From Ruminococcus sp. Phil11 (GTDB lineage Bacteria > Bacillota > Clostridia > Oscillospirales > Ruminococcaceae): a stretch of 64,000 nt of DNA. Shown here piece by piece: positions 1 to 6,817 of the stretch. Position 1 is the stretch's first letter; every line of letters starts with the position of its first letter. A program made the position numbers and the translations under genes. The notes under the pieces are model-generated. The model ran no database searches. It was given only the letters and a program-made list of their open reading frames with translations, and was not told the origin of the DNA. The DNA lies in assembly GCA_001940925.1 (NCBI GenBank), contig MSGZ01000009.1, positions 200,266 through 264,265 on the forward strand, read 5' to 3'.

Positions 1-271
1 TGAATGTGTGCTTGATCTCGTTCAGCTCGTTCTTCGGCACATAGACCGGCTTGCCGTCCACCTGTTTCACGGCAGATTTGCCGCAGTAGGTCATGCTGCC
101 CGCGTCGATCGTTTCGAGCATGGAGATGCACCGCAGAAACGTCGATTTTCCGGAGCCGGACGGCCCTAAGATCGAAACGACCTCGCCTTCACCGACCTGC
201 AGGCTGATGTCCTTGAGCACCTGTAAATCATCAAAGCTTTTTTTGATATTGCTGACTTCAAGCAAGTTCAT
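1..271 (-). CDS. glnQ: Amino-acid ABC transporter ATP-binding protein, C-terminus cut by window edge
   Basis: The 90 visible codons are the N-terminus of an ABC ATPase. They contain a Walker A motif, GPSGSGKST, followed by the LRCISMLE stretch typical of polar amino-acid importers of the GlnQ/HisP type. The start at 269-271 is preceded by a strong ribosome site (AAGGAGGTG, 277-285). That site overlaps the stop of the upstream permease-binding protein gene, 13 bases away, so the two are co-translated as a GlnPQ-like importer that drives uptake with ATP at the inner face of the membrane. The signature motif and Walker B lie outside the window. Substrate preference cannot be read from this part. 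Confidence 0.88.
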   Translation of the reverse strand, partial: MNLLEVSNIKKSFDDLQVLKDISLQVGEGEVVSILGPSGSGKSTFLRCISMLETIDAGSMTYCGKSAVKQVDGKPVYVPKNELNEIKHTF

Positions 272-284
272 CGTCTGCACCTCC

Positions 285-2519
285 TTATCTGAAATAGTTG
301 AGCTTCTTTTCAATGCGGTCCATGACAAATGCAACGACTGCATTGAATATGTAGTAGAATACGCCCGCGATGAACAGCGGCAGGATCGTTGCCTGTGCCG
401 CTGCGACCTGCTTGGCCAGCGTGAACATCTCCGTATAGGAGATCGCGAATGCCAGCGAGGTGTCCTTGACCAGCGTGATGACCTCATTCGTCACCGAGGG
501 AATGATGTTCTTGACCATCTGCGGGAAAACGATCTTAAAGAACTTCTGCGTTCTGGAGTAGCCGAGGATCTCGCAGGCCTCGTGCTGTCCGACCGGAACG
601 GCCTGAATGCCCGAGCGGTAGATCTCCGCAAAATATGCGGCATAATTCAGGGTAAAACCAATGATGACCGCATAGAAGCGGTAAGCAGCCGAGGTCTGGA
701 TGCCGAAGAGGTAATACGGGCCGAAGAATACGACCAGAAGCTGCAGCATCAGCGGCGTACCGCGGACGATCGAGATATACACCGTGACAAGCCAGCTCAG
801 CGGCTTGAATCTGCTCATTTTACCTGCCGCAATCAGCAGACCGAGCGGCAGCGCAAAGAGCAGCGTCAGAAAGAAGATCGCGAGGGATGCGCCGACGCCT
901 TTCAGCAGCTGCATACAGATGCTGCCGAGCTTTTCGCCGAAGGAAACGGTCTCGGCGGCGGTTTCAGCCTTGTTTTCCGTTTCGCGGCTCAGGCAGACGC
1001 TGTCAGAAAGCCCCCATTCATCTGCAATGCGGGCAAAGCTGCCGTCATCGAGCATTTCAAACAGTGTCTCCTGTACGGAATCGCGCAGGGCCGTGTTGCC
1101 TTTCAGGAAGCCAATGCCGTACTGCTCCGAGGAAACATGCTCGGAGAGCATGACGAACTGGTCGCCGCGCTTTTCGATCTCGTAATTGGCCACACCGATA
1201 TCCATGCAGACCGCATCCACGGCACCGCTTTCGAGATTGAGGAATGCCGTGTTGTAATCGCCGACCTGCTGCAGATCGCGGAAGGATGCGGCAAGTGCGA
1301 TATTGGATTCCTCTGCATCGTCGCCGGTAAAGGCGGCCAGTGCGGAGCTGTCTGCCTGAACAGCCACGACCTTTCCGGCCAGATCGTTCAGTGCGGTGAT
1401 ATCGGAGCCCTTCTTCACGACGACGACCTGCGAGTTATCGACATACGGCACAGACCATGTGTAATCGTTTTCGCGTCCGTTGATCGTAAAGCCGTTCCAG
1501 ATGCAGTCGATCGCGCCGGTTTTCAGCTCCATATCCTTGGAGTTCCAGTCGATCGGCTGCTTGACAAGGGTCCAGCCGCGGCGGCTGCATACCTCCTCCG
1601 CCAATGAGAGGTCAAAGCCGACATATTCACCTGTCTCGTTCTGATAGCCGTAAGGCGGGAATTCCGCGTCAAATCCGACGGTAAAGGTCTCTCTGCCGTC
1701 CTCCTGCTGCGCATCGGCAGGTGCAGTCAGGCAGACACAGTCGGAGAGCTCCCATTCCTTTGCGATGCGGTCAAAGGTGCCGTCCGCCGCCATTTCAAAG
1801 AGGGTCTCCTGTACCTCGTCGCGCAGTTCCGTGTTGCCCTTCAGAAAGCCGACGCCGTATTCCTCAGAGGAAATATGCTCATCGAGCATCGTGAATTTCC
1901 CGCTGCGTGCGGCGATCTCATAATTCGCGACGCCGATATCCATGCAGATCACATCGACCGCGCCGCTTTCAAGATTCATGAACGCGCTGTTATAATCGCC
2001 GACCTGCCGGAGATCCTTGAATGTCTCTGCGAGTTCTTTGTTCGCTTCCTCTGCATCGTCGCCGGTAAAGGCAGCGAGCGCGGAGCTGTCCGCCTGCACG
2101 GCAACGATCTTGCCGGAGAGGTCGGAGAGTGCCCGGATATCCGAATCGCTCCGGACGACCGCGACCTGCGAATTATCGACATAGGGCACTGTCCATGTGT
2201 AATCGTTTTCGCGGCCGTTGATCGTAAAGCCGTTCCAGATACAGTCGATTGCACCGGTTTTCAGCTCCATATCCTTGGAGTTCCAGTCGATCGGTACCTT
2301 TTTCAGCTCCCAGCCGCGGCGTTCGCAGACCTCCTCTGCGAGCGAGAGGTCAAAGCCGACGTATTCACCGGCTTCATTCTGATAGCCGTAAGGCGGAAAT
2401 TCCGCATCAAATCCGACTGTGAAGGCCGTGCGGTCTGCAGAGACCGGCACAGCGGACAGCACACCGGTCAGCAGCAGCGATGCCGCGCTGAGCAGTGCAG
2501 CTATGCAGCGGTTTTTCAT
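285..2519 (-). CDS. glnP: Fused tandem substrate-binding domains and permease of a polar amino-acid ABC transporter (GlnP type)
   Basis: 744 residues: signal peptide (about 1-28), a first SBP_bac_3 binding domain (about 32-262), a second (about 277-506) and a permease domain (about 528-744) with a DTSLAF stretch in its conserved part. The two binding domains are strikingly alike, sharing for example TVGFDAEFPPYGYQNE and WNSKDMELKTGAIDCIWNGF. This indicates a fairly recent internal duplication. The architecture is that of Lactococcus GlnP, where tandem domains near the translocator alter affinity and capture of glutamine/asparagine/glutamate. The start has an AAAGGA ribosome site. The gene lies 48 bases after the PurA-like gene with no obvious terminator between, so read-through is possible. 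The exact amino acid is unknown. Confidence 0.9.
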   Translation of the reverse strand: MKNRCIAALLSAASLLLTGVLSAVPVSADRTAFTVGFDAEFPPYGYQNEAGEYVGFDLSLAEEVCERRGWELKKVPIDWNSKDMELKTGAIDCIWNGFTINGRENDYTWTVPYVDNSQVAVVRSDSDIRALSDLSGKIVAVQADSSALAAFTGDDAEEANKELAETFKDLRQVGDYNSAFMNLESGAVDVICMDIGVANYEIAARSGKFTMLDEHISSEEYGVGFLKGNTELRDEVQETLFEMAADGTFDRIAKEWELSDCVCLTAPADAQQEDGRETFTVGFDAEFPPYGYQNETGEYVGFDLSLAEEVCSRRGWTLVKQPIDWNSKDMELKTGAIDCIWNGFTINGRENDYTWSVPYVDNSQVVVVKKGSDITALNDLAGKVVAVQADSSALAAFTGDDAEESNIALAASFRDLQQVGDYNTAFLNLESGAVDAVCMDIGVANYEIEKRGDQFVMLSEHVSSEQYGIGFLKGNTALRDSVQETLFEMLDDGSFARIADEWGLSDSVCLSRETENKAETAAETVSFGEKLGSICMQLLKGVGASLAIFFLTLLFALPLGLLIAAGKMSRFKPLSWLVTVYISIVRGTPLMLQLLVVFFGPYYLFGIQTSAAYRFYAVIIGFTLNYAAYFAEIYRSGIQAVPVGQHEACEILGYSRTQKFFKIVFPQMVKNIIPSVTNEVITLVKDTSLAFAISYTEMFTLAKQVAAAQATILPLFIAGVFYYIFNAVVAFVMDRIEKKLNYFR

Positions 2520-2567
2520 TGCAATCTGTTCCTTTCATGTTTTTTGTGAGATGCTGCAGCGGAACCG

Positions 2568-3779
2568 TCAGAGACGGAAAACGCGGACATCCTCTGCATA
2601 AAGGCTGGCAGAGCAGTACAGCGTTCCGAACAGTCCGTTCAGTCCGGCGCAGTAATCCGTGACGGGGATCCTGCCGTCTGTCGTTATGATGCATCCGTCC
2701 GATTCGTTCAGATGCGTGACAAACAGCGATACGTCTGCCGGAAGCTTGCTTTCTGCCAGATCGGCGCGGACAGCCTCGGCAAATTCTTCGGGACTGCCGT
2801 GCGGCGCGGAGCGGATCGTGCCCTGCCATTCGTTCTGTACATTTGTGCGGTCACTGCTGCCGAATGTGTACGGCTGCTCCGGGTTTTCATGCGGGAGCGG
2901 CCCCGCCCCGTGCCGCGTGACATACGAACGCGTCATGTAAACGATCTCCGTTTCCGGCTGCGCAGAACTGCCGCCGTACAGTTCCCGCAGGATGCGTGCC
3001 GGCTCTGTCAGTCCCGTGCGCGAGGCCGTCAGGTGCGGAGCGAATTTCGTATACATTTCGTCGAGCAGCAGCCCCTGCGCCCCCTCAAACAGAATATCGT
3101 CGTATTCCCGTAAAAATGAAGTCTCGCGGAGCGTAACGGATTCGGCATTTCTGGCCATGACCTCCGCCGCATTGCGGAGCACAATGTCGCTTTGCAGCAA
3201 CTCACCGTATTCTCCTGCGTTTTGCAGGTCGATGTTCAGTGTATGGAGACGGAACGGCAGATAATCCGTTTGAATCTCACGCATGTTCCGGTAGAGCTTT
3301 TCTGCGTCTGAACCGGCAATTTCGCCGAGATGCAGCGGATAGCGTCCGGAGCGCACGACTGCTTCATTGATTCCCATTCCGCAGGAGCCGTGGCGTTCCT
3401 TGCCGCGGGACGTTTCCAGCAGCATATTCAGCAGAATATCACCGATATATGTGCAGCGGCAATCAGGAGACGCGTAAAGCTGCGGGTCGGTTCCGGAAAG
3501 AGCGCGGAACCGTTCCGTTTCCTCTGAAAGTTTATAGAGATCGGGCAGAAAGCTGTCCGCCCAGTATGTATCTGCTTCGCGGAACGAACCGGATGATAAC
3601 TGAGAAAACACGAACCGTCTGTCCGGAAAATCAACGGTATGCCCGGCCTGTGCACCGCCGTTATGCCGCACGCAGACCGCCGTTTTTCCGGCGTTTCTGC
3701 TTCTCAGTGCAAAATGATCTGTGGCAAGTCCTTTTCCCTCGTCCCCGAAATTCTTGCCGATTACGATCGTAACAGACAC
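2568..3779 (-). CDS. Divergent adenylosuccinate-synthetase-like ligase
   Basis: 403 residues. Adenylosuccinate synthetase features are visible: GDEGKG near residue 12 (GTP loop, Asp13), NGGAQAGHT ending near 48 (catalytic His), FEGAQGLLLD mid-protein and TRHGAGPLPHE, which corresponds to the TTRVGxGPFPTE segment. Known enzymes join IMP and aspartate at GTP cost. Here the usual TTGRGIGPAYEDK nucleotide-binding stretch is replaced by GSCGMGINEAVVR, and the aspartate-loop arginines are poorly conserved, so the substrate has probably changed. The gene is last in an operon with two VWA proteins and a zinc-ribbon protein (9 bases from the nearest), which is not purine-synthesis context. A housekeeping PurA would normally be longer (about 425) and canonical, so I call this a specialised paralogue. 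Confidence 0.75.
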   Translation of the reverse strand: MSVTIVIGKNFGDEGKGLATDHFALRSRNAGKTAVCVRHNGGAQAGHTVDFPDRRFVFSQLSSGSFREADTYWADSFLPDLYKLSEETERFRALSGTDPQLYASPDCRCTYIGDILLNMLLETSRGKERHGSCGMGINEAVVRSGRYPLHLGEIAGSDAEKLYRNMREIQTDYLPFRLHTLNIDLQNAGEYGELLQSDIVLRNAAEVMARNAESVTLRETSFLREYDDILFEGAQGLLLDEMYTKFAPHLTASRTGLTEPARILRELYGGSSAQPETEIVYMTRSYVTRHGAGPLPHENPEQPYTFGSSDRTNVQNEWQGTIRSAPHGSPEEFAEAVRADLAESKLPADVSLFVTHLNESDGCIITTDGRIPVTDYCAGLNGLFGTLYCSASLYAEDVRVFRL

Positions 3780-3788
3780 GGTGCGCGG

Positions 3789-4667
3789 TTACAGGCTGAT
3801 CGTCGAAAGTGCTTTTGCGGCGACAGTTTTTGCCGGGTCTGTCCACTGGGAAAGTGTATCCGCCTTGGACATGCCGCCTGCGACCTGCATCAAAGAGATC
3901 ATGACCTCTGCAAGGTATTCAATGTTTGCCGGCTCAATCACGGCATTGCGCCCCGGCAGGAGCGGCTCCCATGTCCGCAGCGAAGAAACGGTGCGGCTGC
4001 CGGTGACAATGTGGAATACCTCGTATTTCTCGCTGACCAGTGCGGCGAGCTTTTTCGTTTTGTAGTCTTTCGCGTTTTCGTCGCCGAACACGAACGCGAT
4101 CTCTTTTTCTGACAGAATGTTCACATTCCCGTCGTCACCGACCTCATCACCGATGCAGAAGATGAACCCTTTTTTTCCGCGCTTCTCAAAGCAGTCCGTG
4201 GAGGTGTGCTTCAGCGCAAAATACCAGACAAGTGCGTCATAGCTGTAGCGGTTGCCGCCGCCGAGCACGAAGTCCAGCAGCTGCTCGACGACGCGGATAT
4301 CCGCCTCAAACTGCGTGACCTGCATCGGGATCGAGCTGTTCGGTGCCGTAAAGGCCGCGCACATCAGGTGCGGGTCGGTGACAGGCCGCTTTTCAAGGAT
4401 CATGGTCGCGGTCTTGTTGAGTGAGTTCTTTGCGATCTCCGCAGCCAGATAGCCCATGGAGCCGGTCGAATCGAAGCCGATGATGATCGGCGTGGATGCC
4501 GGCGAGTCCTCGCTGTCTCTGGATTCGCGGACGGAAATGAACCGCGGCTGATACTTTTCCTGTGCGCTGTTACCGCTGAAAATGTCATTCGCAGTCGAAC
4601 TGCTGCTGATGCCCTTGCTGCTTTTCAGACGGCTCCAGTCTGCTGCATTGTAGCTTCCGTGTCCCAT
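3789..4667 (-). CDS. VWA-like domain protein, first paralogue
   Basis: 292 residues, no signal peptide, probably cytosolic. A beta strand followed by GFDSTGSMG (near 65) fits the metal-ion-dependent adhesion site (DxSxS type) of von Willebrand A domains. A second strand, GFIFCIGDE, supports a Rossmann-like VWA fold. The N-terminus MGHGSYNAADWSRL is shared with the next gene upstream (MGQGSYTASDWNRL), as are the CAAF-to-QFEADIRVVEQLL region and a Trp-Tyr-Phe-Ala helix. The pair therefore arose by duplication. Glycine-rich spacing differs between them. The start follows an AAGGAGG site. It sits 12 bases from the second VWA gene and 9 from the PurA-like gene in one operon. Function unknown; a metal-dependent scaffold for the ligase is only a guess. 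Confidence 0.72.
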   Translation of the reverse strand: MGHGSYNAADWSRLKSSKGISSSSTANDIFSGNSAQEKYQPRFISVRESRDSEDSPASTPIIIGFDSTGSMGYLAAEIAKNSLNKTATMILEKRPVTDPHLMCAAFTAPNSSIPMQVTQFEADIRVVEQLLDFVLGGGNRYSYDALVWYFALKHTSTDCFEKRGKKGFIFCIGDEVGDDGNVNILSEKEIAFVFGDENAKDYKTKKLAALVSEKYEVFHIVTGSRTVSSLRTWEPLLPGRNAVIEPANIEYLAEVMISLMQVAGGMSKADTLSQWTDPAKTVAAKALSTISL

Positions 4668-4679
4668 GTTGGTACCTCC

Positions 4680-5579
4680 TTAAAAAGAAATAATATTCTG
4701 ATCGGCCATGCGGATCGGTGCAAGTGCGTCCGCGATGATCTCTGCGGCACTCTGGTCAACGGCCCGCAGTGCTTCGTTCTGCGTTTTGCCCTCTGCCGCG
4801 GAGATCAGTGCAAAGATCAGCTCCGCAAGGCAGGCGATATTCTTTTTGCCGATGACCGCAGCTCTGCCGGGCATCAGCGCGTTCCATTCCGCGGAGATCC
4901 GGTCGTCTCCGGGCATTCCCTTGTCAATGGAAATGTGGAATACATGGTATTTTTCCTCTGCGGCAGCGAGCAGCTCGGAATCGGACAGATCGTATTCCGC
5001 GGTGTCGCCGAATACGCGCGCGATCTCATTCCGCGTGAGCAGCCTGTGGCAGCGGTCGTCACCGATCGTGATGAGGATGCCTTTCTGCCTGCGTTTCTCC
5101 CAGCAGTCTGTCCGGGTGCGGTGTGCCGCGAAATACCATGCAAGATGATAGGATTCGCCGCCGTTTCCGCCGCCGCCGCCCTCAAGATAGAGCGCGGTCA
5201 GCTGTTTGATGATGCGGATATCGCTCTCGAACTGCGTTACCTGAAAAGGCACTTTGTCTGTTTTGCTGTCGCCGATCGCGCAGCAGAGCACCTGCGGACA
5301 GGAGATCGGCTTGTGCTCGTAGAGATACATGACCGCACGGTTCAGCGCACGGAGTGCCAATTCCTCCGCAAGAAATCCCATGGACGTTGTGACGTCAAAG
5401 CCGATGATGACCGGCGTGGACTGCGGGGAATCGGGATTGTCGCGCGCTTCGCGGAATACGTTTTTCAGCGAGGCGTTCTGCGTGCTGCTGCCTTTGAAGA
5501 TTTGCTCTGCTTTCTTTTCGGTGCCGAAACTGCTTCTCAGCCTGTTCCAGTCACTCGCCGTATAGCTTCCCTGTCCCAT
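4680..5579 (-). CDS. VWA-like domain protein, second paralogue
   Basis: 299 residues, paralogue of the neighbouring VWA protein over the whole length. The metal-site motif reads GFDVTTSMG (DxTxS). A later strand is GILITIGDDRC. A glycine run (GGGGGNGG, near 155) lies where the sister has GGGNR, before a shared YHLAWYFAAHRT/ALVWYFALKHT helix and a Cys-Trp/Phe-Glu-Lys-Arg turn. No signal peptide or membrane segment is visible. The gene starts two bases downstream of the zinc-ribbon gene's stop, so translation is tightly coupled. Two diverged copies kept side by side suggest a hetero-oligomer. No enzyme motif is seen. Confidence 0.7.
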   Translation of the reverse strand: MGQGSYTASDWNRLRSSFGTEKKAEQIFKGSSTQNASLKNVFREARDNPDSPQSTPVIIGFDVTTSMGFLAEELALRALNRAVMYLYEHKPISCPQVLCCAIGDSKTDKVPFQVTQFESDIRIIKQLTALYLEGGGGGNGGESYHLAWYFAAHRTRTDCWEKRRQKGILITIGDDRCHRLLTRNEIARVFGDTAEYDLSDSELLAAAEEKYHVFHISIDKGMPGDDRISAEWNALMPGRAAVIGKKNIACLAELIFALISAAEGKTQNEALRAVDQSAAEIIADALAPIRMADQNIISF

Positions 5580-5581
5580 AA

Positions 5582-6550
5582 TTATGTACCCTTGCCGTAG
5601 ATCTGCTCATCGTCGGTATCCATCGTGATGAACTTGCGTTCACCGTAGGAGCGGATCAGCACATCGTCCCATTTTGCAAAATCGTCGTAGGCATTGCTTT
5701 CCGGCTCCGATTTCAGGAAATCCGCAAACGGCTTCGGGATATCGTCTGTTTCCTTTGCCGCTGCCGCATTCGGGAATCCGAGCACCTGTGCGGCAGTTTC
5801 ACGCAGCGCAGTCAGATTGCTGCGTGTGGTCAGCGCTTTGCCGTTGACGGCCGTATGATTCCGCACCGCATTCCACCAGCCGCCGTACAGGCTTGCCTGA
5901 TGATCGTAGGGGTCAATATAGATCGTGTCAATGCCGAAATCCGGGTGCACGATGCTGCTGTATTCCAGCACACAGCAGAGATTTTCCATACGCCCGATCA
6001 GCCATGCCGTATGCCGGCCGGAGAGCTTTCCGAACAGCCGGAGCGGATATTCGTCCTCGCTTTTTTTGACGGCAAGCAGCACGGAATCATCGGTGAGGGA
6101 GAACCCGCCGCTGATGACCGGGAAAAAACGGGAGAGATTTCTGACATCGGCGGACGGATAGTCGAGCATGGAAACGGCCCTGCGGTATTTGTCCGCATTT
6201 TCCGTCTGACCGGGCTCAAACCGGAAGATAACAGACTGTCTTGCGGTATAGGCGGTCATGACGCGGTCGCTGTACCGGTGCAGGCTCGCGACATTGATCT
6301 GTCTGCCGTCGCTGCAGGAAAAGGTCTCCTGTTCGGCCTGCTTCCAGAGCTCGTCTGCACGGCGTCTGCGCTCCTGACCGTCCGCGGAAAGCCGGAAAAA
6401 GCTTTTCATGCGTGCGTAGAATTCGCGGTAGTAGTCCGTGTCCTTGTGATCGAGCACATAATCCGTGCGGCAGTACGGACAACGCGCTGTCGTGCCGGAC
6501 GGGTCGATCAGCATCGGACCGCCGCAGTTTCTGCAGTTCAGGTTCTTCAT
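5582..6550 (-). CDS. Zinc-ribbon protein heading the VWA / PurA-like operon
   Basis: 322 residues. The N-terminus holds a four-cysteine zinc ribbon (Cys6, Cys9, Cys24, Cys27, with CPYC at the second pair). Next comes a charged helical stretch around 40-85 and a domain I do not recognise (about 90-245). A conserved-looking acidic C-terminal tail contains WDDVLIRSYGERKF. No signal peptide is visible. It is the first gene of a minus-strand operon: a good promoter lies 36 bases upstream and a GGGAGGG ribosome site precedes the ATG. Zinc ribbons of this kind often bind nucleic acid or partner proteins. That role is inference, and no catalytic motif is visible. Confidence 0.7.
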   Translation of the reverse strand: MKNLNCRNCGGPMLIDPSGTTARCPYCRTDYVLDHKDTDYYREFYARMKSFFRLSADGQERRRRADELWKQAEQETFSCSDGRQINVASLHRYSDRVMTAYTARQSVIFRFEPGQTENADKYRRAVSMLDYPSADVRNLSRFFPVISGGFSLTDDSVLLAVKKSEDEYPLRLFGKLSGRHTAWLIGRMENLCCVLEYSSIVHPDFGIDTIYIDPYDHQASLYGGWWNAVRNHTAVNGKALTTRSNLTALRETAAQVLGFPNAAAAKETDDIPKPFADFLKSEPESNAYDDFAKWDDVLIRSYGERKFITMDTDDEQIYGKGT

Positions 6551-6585
6551 ATTCTGCCCTCCCTTGATCGCATTTGTATGATACT

Positions 6586-6614
6586 ATCATAGCACAGAAC
6601 GGGCATGAAGTCAA
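6586..6614 (-). promoter_or_regulatory. Sigma-A promoter of the zinc-ribbon/VWA/PurA-like operon
   Basis: Reading the minus strand: TTGACT, a 17-base spacer ending in TGC, then TATGAT. The start codon of the zinc-ribbon gene lies about 36 bases downstream. Confidence 0.75.
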
Positions 6615-6742
6615 GGCATGATAATAATAATTGTATACAATTTCGTGCGGATCGTGTTTGATTCCGGCTGCCTTTTTTGCCGCCGCAGACTGTACAGTTT
6701 TGCATATCTGACAAAGCAGCAGCCTTTTTGCAGGATTGTTCA

Positions 6743-6771
6743 TTGACGCAGCCGGAAATCTATAGTACAAT
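6743..6771 (+). promoter_or_regulatory. Sigma-A promoter of the dockerin / HExxH protein
   Basis: TTGACG, 17-base spacer, TACAAT. The ATG at 6818 follows after about 47 bases, with GGGGAGGGG as ribosome site. Confidence 0.7.
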
Positions 6772-6817
6772 GAAAGCAGATTTCCGCAGGACTGCGGAGA
6801 AAAGGGGAGGGGTTACG

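Noticed and set aside
93..1607. 504-codon open frame on the plus strand
   Set aside because: Antisense to the glnP-like gene; the coding signal and domains are all on the minus strand.
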